Origin: Ammoniphilus sp. YIM 78166
GTDB taxonomy: Bacteria; Bacillota; Bacilli; Aneurinibacillales; RAOX-1
Length of the DNA stretch: 58,491 nt
Reading direction: 5' to 3'
NCBI RefSeq assembly: GCF_004522215.1
Contig: NZ_SDLR01000013.1
Coordinates: forward strand, 1 to 58,491
Shown here: positions 1 to 7,646 of the stretch, piece after piece
Layout: each line of letters starts with the position of its first letter
How positions within the stretch are numbered: the stretch's first letter is position 1
Program-made: the position numbers and the translations under genes
The notes under the pieces: model-generated
Told to the model about the DNA's origin: nothing
The model's database searches: none
What the model saw: only the letters and a program-made list of their open reading frames with translations

Positions 1-41
1 TCCTATTGTCCATTTACCAGGGTCTTGACCACAGGCACTTT

Positions 42-1232
42 ATGAAGTTGTTAATCATGATTTTATTTTTAGCTCTAGCTTATTTGCCTACACAGGCTAA
101 CACTGACACCCATACCCACTCCAACACGAACGCCTCTCAACACCTGGTAGCTCTGGGGGATTCGCTCACTGTGGGTTACGAGCCTGGTGGGGCACCATAC
201 TACGGTATTATTGATCGGTTATATGAACAAGCTTTATACCGTGGGAGAGCGGAGTTTCATAACTTTGGGATTAATGGGTTAACCAGTGGGGGATTGAGAG
301 AGCTCCTTCAGTCGGTTTCGATAGGAGGCGAGGCACCTCGAAACATCAGACAGGTAGGGGTAGGAGCAACTCCCACACCCGAGGCTTTTCAACAAGCTTT
401 AAAAACGGCCAACATCATTACGATAACCATCGGGGGAAATGATTTCATTCGTCTTCCTTTAGAGATTCAGGGGAAAACAGACAAGCTAGCCGGTGAAGTA
501 ATTGATGCTAGAATACAAGAGTATGAAGAAAATTTAGAGTCTGTTTTGCAGATGCTTTATGATATCAATCCGGGTGCTGCCATCTATGTAGCCGATCAGT
601 ATCAGCCCTATCCGCCTGTGGATGTTCAACTGTATCGGAAGCTGGGCGAGGCAACAGAGAGATTTACCCAGACGCTGGACCAACTCGTGAAAACCAGGCA
701 GGAAAAGGGGCACAACGTTTATCCTGTTTACGTAGCTCAGCCTTTTGTGGGGAAGGAAATAAGCCTGACCCATATTACTCGATTAGACATTCATCCCAAC
801 CAAGCGGGCTATGGAAAAATGGCGGAAGCTTTTGGGATGGCCATCTGGGGGGAGCTTTACCCTGCTCCTTTGAAAGCAGAAAATAAACCACTCTCCATCC
901 TGGTTAAAGGGAAAGAGGTGGATTCGCCGCATAAGCCCATTTTAATAGAAGGAAGGACCTTTATCCCGCTCCGTGAATATACGGAGGCGCTGGGGGCAGA
1001 GGTGGAGTGGGATCCGCAGACGAAGTCGGCCATCGTGAAATACCAGAGTCGGGTGGTTGGATTTCAGATAGGCTGGGATCAAGCGAAAGTAGGGAATGTA
1101 ACGGTCCCTCTAACGGGAGCCGTTCGCAACCATCATGGGAAGACCTATGTACCGCTTCGTGCGATGGCGGAGGGCTTAGGATTTGATGTTCAGTATGTGG
1201 AAAGGTCGAAGATCGTGTTTATCAATCCGTAA
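42..1232 (+). CDS. Secreted GDSL/SGNH-family hydrolase with C-terminal copper-amine-oxidase-like domain
   Basis: Predicted secreted esterase or lipase-like enzyme of 396 residues. The ATG at 42 gives a clean signal peptide (MKLLIMILFLALAYLPTQA); the frame is open further upstream to the window edge, so an earlier start is possible. SGNH blocks are visible: GDSL with Ser41, GGND at about 131-134, and the DxH pair Asp249/His251 in DIHPNQAGY. Residues from about 285 to the end resemble the copper amine oxidase N-terminal-like domain common in Paenibacillaceae exported proteins (FIPLREYTEALGAEVEWD, YVPLRAMAEGLGFDV), which probably acts as a wall or matrix module. The substrate is unknown. A terminator follows directly, so this is the last gene of its transcript. 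Confidence 0.85.
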   Translation: MKLLIMILFLALAYLPTQANTDTHTHSNTNASQHLVALGDSLTVGYEPGGAPYYGIIDRLYEQALYRGRAEFHNFGINGLTSGGLRELLQSVSIGGEAPRNIRQVGVGATPTPEAFQQALKTANIITITIGGNDFIRLPLEIQGKTDKLAGEVIDARIQEYEENLESVLQMLYDINPGAAIYVADQYQPYPPVDVQLYRKLGEATERFTQTLDQLVKTRQEKGHNVYPVYVAQPFVGKEISLTHITRLDIHPNQAGYGKMAEAFGMAIWGELYPAPLKAENKPLSILVKGKEVDSPHKPILIEGRTFIPLREYTEALGAEVEWDPQTKSAIVKYQSRVVGFQIGWDQAKVGNVTVPLTGAVRNHHGKTYVPLRAMAEGLGFDVQYVERSKIVFINP

Positions 1233-1234
1233 AG

Positions 1235-1268
1235 GAGTCTTGTTCCTGCAAGGGACAGGGCTCTTTTT
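1235..1268 (+). terminator. Rho-independent terminator after GDSL hydrolase
   Basis: A 12-bp stem with three G-U pairs (GAGTCTTGTTCC against GGGACAGGGCTC) is closed by TGCAA and followed by TTTTT. It starts 3 bases after the hydrolase stop codon. Confidence 0.8.
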
Positions 1269-1398
1269 GGCGTTTGGAGGGATGTGGTAGAATGAGGGGA
1301 AAGGGGGTAGAGCCGAGATGTAATAATGTAAAAGAGTCGAGGGTCAAGTAATCTATGAATCTGCTATAATTCCATAGCCGAAAGGAGCATCCCCACCT

Positions 1399-1965
1399 AT
1401 GGGAAGAAACCGAAGAGTCTGGCAGCCAGGAGTTGCCTATCATGTGACATTTAGAGGAAATCAAAGAGCGAACTTGTATAGGGATGATCATGATTATGAA
1501 GTGTTTTTGCAATTACTGAACCTCACGAATAACAAGTACCCCTACAATCTCTACGCGTTTTGCCTCATGCCGAACCACTATCATCTCTTACTCTCCACGG
1601 ATGACACTTCGCTATCTAAAGTAATGGCCCGTATTAACAAAGGCTTTGCAAACTACTTTAACACCCGTTATGGAGTTACAGGTCACGTGTTTGAAAAACG
1701 TTTTTACAGCAACCCCGTCACCGAGGGCTATGGACTGGCCTATGTCAGCCGTTATATCCACAATAACCCCGTTACAGCGAATCTCACGACAGATCCCGCT
1801 CACTATCCTTGGAGCAGCTATCCTCAATACCTCTCCGCTGAAGAAAGAAAAAACTCCATTTGTCCGGTAAAGATCGCCCGCATCCTTAGCGCTTACAAAG
1901 GGAAAGCAGTAGAAAAAAGACAGCAATATCAACGGTTTATGGAATCGACAATTTTCGGGGGGTGA
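1399..1965 (+). CDS. REP-associated tyrosine transposase (RAYT, Y1_Tnp/IS200-like)
   Basis: A 188-residue HUH single-strand endonuclease of the Y1 transposase superfamily. The HUH motif is H60-Y61-H62 in MPNHYHLLL, and the candidate nucleophilic tyrosine lies in the AYVSRYIHNNPV segment at 115-119. Length and motif order match RAYTs, single-copy domesticated relatives of IS200/IS605 transposases that act on REP repeats. AAAGGAG lies about 12 bases before the ATG, and a TATAAT-like -10 sits at 1365-1370. The last codons and the TGA stop lie inside a copy of the 29-bp repeat found four more times in the window, which supports a RAYT/REP pair. No terminal ends of a complete IS element were found. 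Confidence 0.88.
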   Translation: MGRNRRVWQPGVAYHVTFRGNQRANLYRDDHDYEVFLQLLNLTNNKYPYNLYAFCLMPNHYHLLLSTDDTSLSKVMARINKGFANYFNTRYGVTGHVFEKRFYSNPVTEGYGLAYVSRYIHNNPVTANLTTDPAHYPWSSYPQYLSAEERKNSICPVKIARILSAYKGKAVEKRQQYQRFMESTIFGG

Positions 1966-1973
1966 CAGGCACG
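1945..1973 (+). repeat. REP-like 29-bp repeat, copy 1 (contains RAYT stop codon)
   Basis: A divergent copy (4 differences) of the repeat whose core is GGGGAGTGACAGGCACT. AGTG/CACT can form a small 4-bp hairpin with a 5-base loop. The RAYT TGA at 1963-1965 is part of the repeat. Confidence 0.8.
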
Positions 1974-2019
1974 CTATCAGGTCCTGCTCATCAAGGTATG
2001 GGAGCTAAAGCAGAAGGAG

Positions 2020-2223
2020 TTGGTTGCGGGTGCTGGTCTCACGTTTAAGGACGCTGAGCACATCTCAACCTGGGCTGTGAATGCGGTCCGATTAGCTACT
2101 CAGTTAGGATTGATGAGAGGGATGAGCAACGAGCGGTTCTCACCTCGAAGCTCCGCCACTCGTGCACAGGCTGCGGCTGTCGTCTTGAGGGCGATGGAGC
2201 AGTTGGGGATGATTGGCGAGTAA
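2020..2223 (+). pseudogene. S-layer homology (SLH) domain fragment
   Basis: About 65 residues matching one SLH repeat (FKDAEHISTWAVNAVRLA, then GLMRGMSNERFSP and SATRAQAAAVVLRAME). SLH modules normally occur in threes at one end of an exported surface protein. Here a single module stands alone, with no signal peptide and no convincing start: a TTG at 2020 or a CTG at 1984 are the only options. It is in frame with, and directly downstream of, the RAYT stop codon and repeat. Most likely it is the C-terminal stump of a surface protein whose front was lost. A strong terminator follows. Confidence 0.65.
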
Positions 2224-2230
2224 AAAAAGA

Positions 2231-2274
2231 AAACACCCGAGGTTTTCCACTCATGGAAACTCGGGTGTTTTTTT
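2231..2274 (+). terminator. Bidirectional terminator between convergent genes
   Basis: AACACCCGAG pairs with CTCGGGTGTT, extended by TTTCCA/TGGAAA around CTCA. TTTTTTT follows on the plus strand and a matching T-rich tract on the minus strand, so it can end both the SLH fragment and the convergent repeat-protein gene. Confidence 0.88.
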
Positions 2275-2293
2275 GTTGAGATGTTGGATAAAC

Positions 2294-3277
2294 CTACCGC
2301 CCCACGATGTGTGTCCAGTCTGTTGCGAGTCCAGAGATGGAACGGACGAATTGGTAGTTTCCGTTGGCGTCAATCCGGGCAGTCGCCCCAAGACCGTTGA
2401 CGTGGTTGTAGAAAAATACTCCACCGCTGGCTGTTCCGGCGATGCGGCTCCAGCCTATTGATAATCCGGGGATGGAACGCACAAACCGGTAGTTTCCGCT
2501 GCCGTCGAGGAGGGCAGTCGCGCCAAGCCCGGTTATGCCGTTGTAGAAGAGGAGGCTACCCTGGTTGGCAGCCACGATCTGTGTCCAACCTGTTGCGAAT
2601 CCAGGGATGGTACGGACGAACTGGTAGTTTCCGCTGGCATCAAGCCGAGCGGTTGCGCCAAGGCCAGTCGCGTAGTTATAGAAGAGTAGGCCACCCCTGG
2701 GAGTTCCGGTGATGAGGAACCAGTGTCTGGCGAATCCTGAGATATTGCTGACGTGCGTATAGTTCCCGTTGGCGTCAATCCGAGCAGTCATGCCAGTGCC
2801 AGTTGAGGAGTTGTAAAAGAGAAGACTGCCCGCGTTGGCGGCCGCGATGTGAGTCCAGCCTACTCCTAATTGGAGGCTCCATGGGTAATGCTCAAAATTT
2901 CCGTTGGTATCCAGTCGCCCCAGCGCAGCACGGCCGGTCGGGGCGTGGTAGAACAATACGCCACCGTTGGCAGTTACGATGACGCGGGTCCAGCCGGATG
3001 CTAATCCGGTGACGTTACGGACGAATTGGTAGTTTCCGTTGGCATCAAGCCGGGCGGTTGCTCCGGCGCCGGTATTTCTATTGTAAAAGAGGAGAGCACC
3101 GGACTGTTGCCGGAGACGACGTTTCGTTTCGTTCGTCTGCCTCCTCACTTCACGTACAAACATATAATCGGATGTTAGGGGAACTCCGTAGTTGAGTTCT
3201 TTAGGTTTGGTATACGACCTGGGATAGTGTGGTATTTCATTTGATGGTGCTTTATGTTGATTTGATTTACCTTTCAA
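2294..3277 (-). CDS. Six-repeat (about 45 residues each) lectin-like protein, function unknown
   Basis: A 327-residue protein from a TTG start at 3277, chosen because GGGAGGAG lies 7 bases before it; the ATG at 3295 would put this ribosome site inside the gene. After a polar N-terminus of about 60 residues come six repeats of about 45 residues with consensus LLFYNxxTGxGATARxDAxG, then NYxFVRxIxGxxxGWTxI. The regular FYN, GNY and GWT positions suggest a beta-propeller or lectin-like fold, but I do not recognise a characterised family. There is no signal peptide or membrane segment. The N-terminal repeats (2 and 3) are the most divergent and the C-terminal three are nearly identical, which points to recent internal duplication. 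Monocistronic. Confidence 0.75.
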   Translation of the reverse strand: MKGKSNQHKAPSNEIPHYPRSYTKPKELNYGVPLTSDYMFVREVRRQTNETKRRLRQQSGALLFYNRNTGAGATARLDANGNYQFVRNVTGLASGWTRVIVTANGGVLFYHAPTGRAALGRLDTNGNFEHYPWSLQLGVGWTHIAAANAGSLLFYNSSTGTGMTARIDANGNYTHVSNISGFARHWFLITGTPRGGLLFYNYATGLGATARLDASGNYQFVRTIPGFATGWTQIVAANQGSLLFYNGITGLGATALLDGSGNYRFVRSIPGLSIGWSRIAGTASGGVFFYNHVNGLGATARIDANGNYQFVRSISGLATDWTHIVGR

Positions 3278-3380
3278 GTTTTCTCCTCCCGGCATTTGAT
3301 GTCGATCATATTTAATTTATGGGTAACCGTGTAATAGGCGACAAATGAAAGGAAAAATCCGTGATTGCCTATACGAAGGT

Positions 3381-3405
3381 GACTGTCACTCCCCGAATTT
3401 TGTCA
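3381..3405 (-). repeat. REP-like repeat, copy 2
   Basis: Minus-strand copy covering 25 of the 29 positions (ends ATTCGGGGAGTGACAGTC). It lies in the 440-bp gap between two minus-strand genes. Confidence 0.75.
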
Positions 3406-3474
3406 ATGGGAGGCAAGCAGCAAGCAGGGGGGATCCTATTTTTCTTTTTAGGTTATGAAGTGAGGAAACGAAAC

Positions 3475-3527
3475 AAGGAGCTGCCTCCAAAGCCCACATA
3501 AAGTGTGCCTGGGGTTCAGCTCCTTTT
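3475..3527 (+). terminator. Terminator-like hairpin
   Basis: AAGGAGCTG pairs with CAGCTCCTT across a 33-base loop that can itself pair weakly, followed by TT. No plus-strand gene ends here, so it may be a relic or a regulatory hairpin. Confidence 0.45.
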
Positions 3528-3552
3528 GATAAACAGAACTCAAGGATAACGA

Positions 3553-3636
3553 AGTTGCAAGATTAATGCTGCAACTTGCAAGAATTCAAGTAAAACTTGC
3601 AAGATTATATCTGAAACTTGCAAGATTATCATGAAG
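3553..3636 (+). repeat. Four tandem 21-bp repeats (core ACTTGCAAGATTA)
   Basis: Units start at 3553, 3574, 3595 and 3616, each beginning A(C/G)TTGCAAGA and diverging at the end. The period is exactly 21 bp. One frame reads as heptads of the type LxLARLx and ends with TGA, but there is no start codon with a ribosome site. See findings. Confidence 0.8.
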
Positions 3637-3662
3637 GGAGTTAGAGTGAAATGAATACCAAT

Positions 3663-3693
3663 AAGCCGAACTTCCCTTTTAGAGGTTCGGCTT
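3663..3693. terminator. Hairpin, possible terminator of the flippase transcript
   Basis: A perfect 9-bp inverted repeat AAGCCGAAC/GTTCGGCTT with a 13-base loop. It lies downstream of the minus-strand flippase gene but has only a broken T tract on that strand. Confidence 0.45.
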
Positions 3694-3716
3694 AAGTTAT
3701 TCTATCTTGCACGGCA

Positions 3717-3745
3717 TCGACAAAATCCGGGGAGTGACAGGCACT
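3717..3745 (+). repeat. REP-like repeat, copy 3
   Basis: Matches the common form at 28 of 29 positions (AAAATCCGGGG instead of AAAATTCGGGG). It ends 4 bases from the stop codon of the minus-strand flippase gene. Confidence 0.85.
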
Positions 3746-3749
3746 CTCT

Positions 3750-5348
3750 TTATGCTACCCCTTTGTCTATCCACCTTCGGACTTTTGCTGGAAGGAAGTT
3801 GGTGTCTTCGCTGTTCATTCCGCCTTTCCGGAGCAGCAAGCCTAGGTAGAGGGGGAATCCGAAGCCAGCGGTGATGATGCCCATGAGTCCGTAGCGGAGG
3901 ACGGGTGGCCAGGCGGGTGTGATCCAGGCTTCGAGTCCGAGGTAGAGGAACCATACGGAGCCGACTAAGGCAAGGGATGCCCAGAGGAATCCTTTCCAGC
4001 GTTGGGCGAGGATTTCTAAGGGTACGAGTGCTTGAATGGCTCGAAGGTTGAGCCAAAGGATGATCACGAAGCTTACGGTGGTTGCCAGGATGATACCGTA
4101 GATCCCTAACCACGGTGCGAGAGCGAGGTTCAGGATGGCTTTGACCAGAATGGCGGCGAACACATGCCACATAGGGCGGGTGGTTTTGCCTAGTCCCTGC
4201 AGGATGGCCATGGAGGTCATCATCAACATTTGAAACACGCTCCCTAGGCAGAGGGCTGCGATGACCCAAGAGCCGTCGAGGTTGCCGAAGAAAAACCCGT
4301 TTACGGCAAAAGCGGCTGCTGTTAAATATAAGGCTACGGGTGCACCGGTTAGCAAGGTGAGCCGGAGGGAGACGGAGCTCATTTGGCTGACCTGCTTGAG
4401 GTTCCCGTTTGAATAAGCGGAGGCGACGGCAGGAAGCACCGCGGAGCTCAGGGCAATCGCCAGGATCGGCGGGATGGCCGCCAGAGCTTGGGCCCGCCCG
4501 GTGAGAATGCCCAGCATGCTTTTGGCCTCGCTAAATCCCATCGCAGGCTTCAGCAACGGAATGACCGTCGATGAATCAATAAAATAAAGAAACGGAATCG
4601 CCGTGGAGGCTAGGCTAATGGGAATTGCGGTTGTAAGCAGTTTGCGGTAAATCTGGCCCCGAGGCAGCGGTTGGTGGGTCTTTTGCGCGCTTCGTTCTTC
4701 CTCTCGTTTGGCTTTGGTACGATACGTATAATAAATCATCACCGCCATGGCTCCGATACTCCCCGCCACCGCTCCGAAGGAAGCGCCGGCCACCGCCGCC
4801 TCCCGGGAGTAACCGGTGGACAGCAAGTAGAGGGGGAGAAGGACCGCCACGCCCACGCGGAGGATTTGTTCCGAGATTTGCGACATGCCGGTTGGGGACA
4901 TGAATTGCAGCCCTTGAAAATACCCTCTCATGATGGAGATGAGGGGAAAGAGCAGCAGCGCGGGTGCGATCGCACGAATGGCGAGAATCGATTCCGGATC
5001 ATGGCTGATATAGATGGCGTAAAAGGGAGCGGCCGCATAGAGCAGCAGGGCTGCCGCCACTCCGGCTAGGACTGAAAACAGGCGCGAGGCCCGGTAGGTC
5101 TGTTGAGCTTCATGGAATTGACCCAACGCATGGTATTCCGCAATCTGCTTGCTTAAGGCACTGGGAATACCTACGGTGGCGATAATGAGCAGGATGCCGT
5201 AAATGTTATAAGCGATGCCGTAGGTCGCCATCCCTTCATCCCCGAGAATGCGCTGCAGCGGAATCCGCTGGGCGACACCGAGGACTCGCGTCAGGAGGGC
5301 GGCTGCGGTCAGAATGAGCGTGCCACGTATGAGGGCGTTCTTGGACAT
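3750..5348 (-). CDS. SpoVB/YtgP/MurJ-like polysaccharide or lipid-linked precursor flippase
   Basis: A 532-residue integral membrane protein of the MOP/MVF superfamily with about 14 hydrophobic segments. The N-terminus (KNALIRGTLILTAAALLTRV, then LGDEGMATYGIAYNIY) is characteristic of Bacillales SpoVB, YtgP and YkvU proteins. Members move lipid II or other undecaprenyl-linked sugars across the membrane in cell-wall or spore-cortex assembly; which of the paralogous roles this one has cannot be decided here. It appears monocistronic, with a candidate sigma-A promoter at 5414-5441. A REP copy abuts the stop codon. Confidence 0.85.
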   Translation of the reverse strand: MSKNALIRGTLILTAAALLTRVLGVAQRIPLQRILGDEGMATYGIAYNIYGILLIIATVGIPSALSKQIAEYHALGQFHEAQQTYRASRLFSVLAGVAAALLLYAAAPFYAIYISHDPESILAIRAIAPALLLFPLISIMRGYFQGLQFMSPTGMSQISEQILRVGVAVLLPLYLLSTGYSREAAVAGASFGAVAGSIGAMAVMIYYTYRTKAKREEERSAQKTHQPLPRGQIYRKLLTTAIPISLASTAIPFLYFIDSSTVIPLLKPAMGFSEAKSMLGILTGRAQALAAIPPILAIALSSAVLPAVASAYSNGNLKQVSQMSSVSLRLTLLTGAPVALYLTAAAFAVNGFFFGNLDGSWVIAALCLGSVFQMLMMTSMAILQGLGKTTRPMWHVFAAILVKAILNLALAPWLGIYGIILATTVSFVIILWLNLRAIQALVPLEILAQRWKGFLWASLALVGSVWFLYLGLEAWITPAWPPVLRYGLMGIITAGFGFPLYLGLLLRKGGMNSEDTNFLPAKVRRWIDKGVA

Positions 5349-5413
5349 GGTTGGAGTTCCCTCGTCTTTCCTTCGTAAGAATGAGTTCGGATATCTTGAA
5401 TCGAAATGGATTT

Positions 5414-5441
5414 ATTATAGCATAACCCCGGCTACTTACAA
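5414..5441 (-). promoter_or_regulatory. Candidate sigma-A promoter for flippase gene
   Basis: On the minus strand: TTGTAA, 16 bp, TATAAT, about 65 bases before the ATG at 5348. Confidence 0.5.
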
Positions 5442-5500
5442 GATAGACCCCTAGGCCCCTTTTGTTTTTTGGGGTTGGGACTTATGTTACAATGGGGTCA

Positions 5501-5529
5501 TCGACAAAATTCGGGGAGTGACAGGCACT
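5501..5529 (+). repeat. REP-like repeat, copy 4
   Basis: One of two identical 29-bp copies (the other is at 39852). It ends 2 bases before the ATG of the downstream gene; its GGGGAG is the only purine-rich stretch near that start. Confidence 0.9.
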
Positions 5530-5531
5530 CA

Positions 5532-7154
5532 ATGAAAAGACTAGTTATCCTTCTGGCTGTGTTGGTTGGAGGGTTTGTGTATGTGGCGAAGGGTGAGTAT
5601 GGGAAGTATGTGTATTGGCGGGATCATACGGTGGTTTCGTTGCAAGAGGTCGAGGGGTTGCCGGATTTTCAGATGCTGTTGCTGAATCCGGATATGAGTT
5701 TGAAGGAGCAGAAGGATCGGAGGGTGCAGGAGGACAAGCCGCAGTTGGAGCGGGAGGTAAAGGTGTGGAAGGCGAGGCGGGGAGAGGTTCAGTTGGGGGA
5801 GCTTTATTATGAGGGGATGCGTTTTAAGAATACGGGGGACTATTATTATTTTCTCCGCTATGAGCCCGTGACGGACTATACGCAGCCGTTGAGGCTGCAA
5901 GCCTCGATTGCGTCGACGGCGAGTGAAGTGAACAAGCGTCATCTTGTGTACCCGCCGGTGCCGGAGCCGCTTTCTCCTTTTTCCATTGGGAACAGTACGT
6001 GGACGGAGGCGACTCCTTTAGCGAATGAAGGCGAGCTTCCGAAGCAGGGGCTGTATCTGGATGGGGAGGATTTCAGTTTTCACCTGAATTACGTTCATCT
6101 TTACGAGCCGCTGGGCAACGGGGTGCGCAAGGAGTGGTATGAGGAAGCCGGTCCGATTCATTATAAGTCGACGGATACGGCGAAGCTTTTGACCCTTGAA
6201 CTTCCGCACGTGGAGGGAAAACAAGTGGAGCAGTGGGGTGTGTTCGGACGCGAAGGCCAATTCCACTGGGAAGACGAGGGGCAAGAGGAGCTGAAGACAC
6301 GGGCCAATCTAGATCGGATCCGCAAGTGGACGCAAGGCGGTGTGCAGTATATCCCGGACCCTTCGTACGTCCCGTATGAGGAGTGGAGCTATTGGGTGGT
6401 GCCCGCGCAGCATGTGGGGTCGAAGTTTTTGCTTTATGGGACGGATCGTTTTTCGGAAAACTTTGCCCGGATGTCGTTAGAAGGCGCGCTTCACACGCAG
6501 AATGAAGAAGGCTTCTGGAACAGCGAGCCGAAGTCGTCCTGGCTTTACCAGGATTATGGGATTGATGCAGGCTTTTATGATACGAGATTTAGCACGGATG
6601 CCGCGCTGTTTCTTTTGGATGGTTATCGAAAGTTCGGGGACCCCAGCTATCTGCAAGCTGCGGAGAAGTATGCGGCGTTCTTCTTGGATTTTGCTGAAAC
6701 CCATCATGACAAAACCCGAAACAACGGTTATCTGGTCTATGACTATCGACAAGGGGTGGATCCGGGGGAGCCGATTAAAACGCATGTTTCCCTGAACCAC
6801 TTGGTTGCCGAGATGAATTTTCTTTATGAGCTGTACCTCGATACGCAGAAGGAAGCCTACGCCGTGATGGCGGAGCGGCTTCTCACCGCTGTCCACGATA
6901 CGAGAGACCATTGGGTGAAGCAGGAGAACGGGGATTTGTGGTATGCGTATATGCCGGATGGTAGCTACGGGATGCAGGATTATGTCCATCTGACGCTAAA
7001 GGACCTGCGCTACAGCCAAGAGTTATTTAATCGACTAAATAAAAATTCGGATCCGGATTTTCAATATTTGATCGATGTGAAGGAACGTTTTCTGACGAGT
7101 ATCGGTCAGCCGCTGTATGATTGGGAGGATTTGATGTTTCGGAGGAAGGAGTAG
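5532..7154 (+). CDS. Membrane-anchored protein with alpha/alpha-toroid-like C-terminal domain, function unknown
   Basis: 540 residues from the ATG at 5532. One N-terminal hydrophobic segment (KRLVILLAVLVGGFVYVA) should anchor the protein outside the cell. Residues about 60-330 look beta-rich. The C-terminal 200 residues have helical-hairpin repeats (GFWNSEPKSSW, GYRKFGDPSYLQAAEKYAAF, LYLDTQKEAYAVMAERLL) like six-hairpin glycosidases and the C-terminal domain of D-glucuronyl C5-epimerases. A polysaccharide-modifying role is therefore plausible but unproven. No upstream gene is in the same transcript. A REP copy occupies the place of the leader. Confidence 0.6.
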   Translation: MKRLVILLAVLVGGFVYVAKGEYGKYVYWRDHTVVSLQEVEGLPDFQMLLLNPDMSLKEQKDRRVQEDKPQLEREVKVWKARRGEVQLGELYYEGMRFKNTGDYYYFLRYEPVTDYTQPLRLQASIASTASEVNKRHLVYPPVPEPLSPFSIGNSTWTEATPLANEGELPKQGLYLDGEDFSFHLNYVHLYEPLGNGVRKEWYEEAGPIHYKSTDTAKLLTLELPHVEGKQVEQWGVFGREGQFHWEDEGQEELKTRANLDRIRKWTQGGVQYIPDPSYVPYEEWSYWVVPAQHVGSKFLLYGTDRFSENFARMSLEGALHTQNEEGFWNSEPKSSWLYQDYGIDAGFYDTRFSTDAALFLLDGYRKFGDPSYLQAAEKYAAFFLDFAETHHDKTRNNGYLVYDYRQGVDPGEPIKTHVSLNHLVAEMNFLYELYLDTQKEAYAVMAERLLTAVHDTRDHWVKQENGDLWYAYMPDGSYGMQDYVHLTLKDLRYSQELFNRLNKNSDPDFQYLIDVKERFLTSIGQPLYDWEDLMFRRKE

Positions 7155-7187
7155 GGGGGGCTGCGGCCTGCTTACAGTTGGTGTGGA

Positions 7188-7218
7188 ACAAGCCGGGTTC
7201 ATGGTACCCGGCTTGTCT
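7188..7218 (+). terminator. Terminator after toroid-like protein gene
   Basis: ACAAGCCGGGT pairs perfectly with ACCCGGCTTGT around TCATGGT. The T tract is short and broken (CTT). Confidence 0.7.
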
Positions 7219-7351
7219 TACGATCTAGTAAATACTAAGCATTAGTTCGGTTGCAAATCCTTTATTTCCCAATCCCTCTTTAACTTTTCGCAACATGGCC
7301 CTACCTGCTTGTTCACTGTAGGATCTACAAGAAGTGTTTGATTACGAAAAT
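7219..7351 (-). other. Non-coding gap; possible 38-codon gene remnant on minus strand
   Basis: The minus frame 7341-7225 is open and reads like protein (GRAMLRKVKEGLGNKGFATE) but has no ribosome site, and I do not recognise the family. Probably a relic or chance. Confidence 0.2.
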
Positions 7352-7390
7352 AGGCCACTTTGGTAACTTTACCAAAGTGGCCTTCTTGCT
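7352..7390 (+). terminator. Strong hairpin / terminator
   Basis: AGGCCACTTTGGTA pairs perfectly with TACCAAAGTGGCCT (14 bp, 4-base loop), then TCTTGCTT. It insulates the following sigma-54 unit. Confidence 0.65.
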
Positions 7391-7423
7391 TGGAAGCAGT
7401 CAAAGCCGTGAACGAAAACTAGA

Positions 7424-7462
7424 TGGAACATCTTCAGTTCCAATGGAAACGATGCATTTCCT
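7424..7462 (+). promoter_or_regulatory. Paired enhancer (UAS) for sigma-54 promoter of TAXI-TRAP operon
   Basis: Two 19-bp sites, TGGAACATCTTCAGTTCCA at 7424 and TGGAAACGATGCATTTCCT at 7444, fit TGGAA-N9-TTCCA and start 20 bp apart. The same arrangement recurs five more times in the island. Confidence 0.75.
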
Positions 7463-7528
7463 AAAAAACATCCGCCTAATCGGCAAGTTAAATGAGTAAA
7501 AACCTAATGATATATCAAATGTTCGCAA

Positions 7529-7545
7529 TTGGCATAATACTTGCA
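7529..7545 (+). promoter_or_regulatory. Sigma-54 (-24/-12) promoter of TAXI-TRAP operon
   Basis: TTGGCATAATACTTGCA. GG at 7531 and GC at 7543 have exactly 10 bases between them, the diagnostic sigma-54 spacing. It lies about 100 bases before the TAXI receptor gene. Confidence 0.85.
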
Positions 7546-7646
7546 TTTTAAGTTTTGCGCAATGAATATATCATGACTTCCAACAAATTTGTTATCCAAC
7601 GTTGCATTTGCTGGAAGCGCTTAACCAATTTTACTAAGAAAGGTTG

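Noticed and set aside
3553..3636. CRISPR array
   Set aside because: The 21-bp units are contiguous with no unique spacers, there are only four, and no cas genes are in the window.
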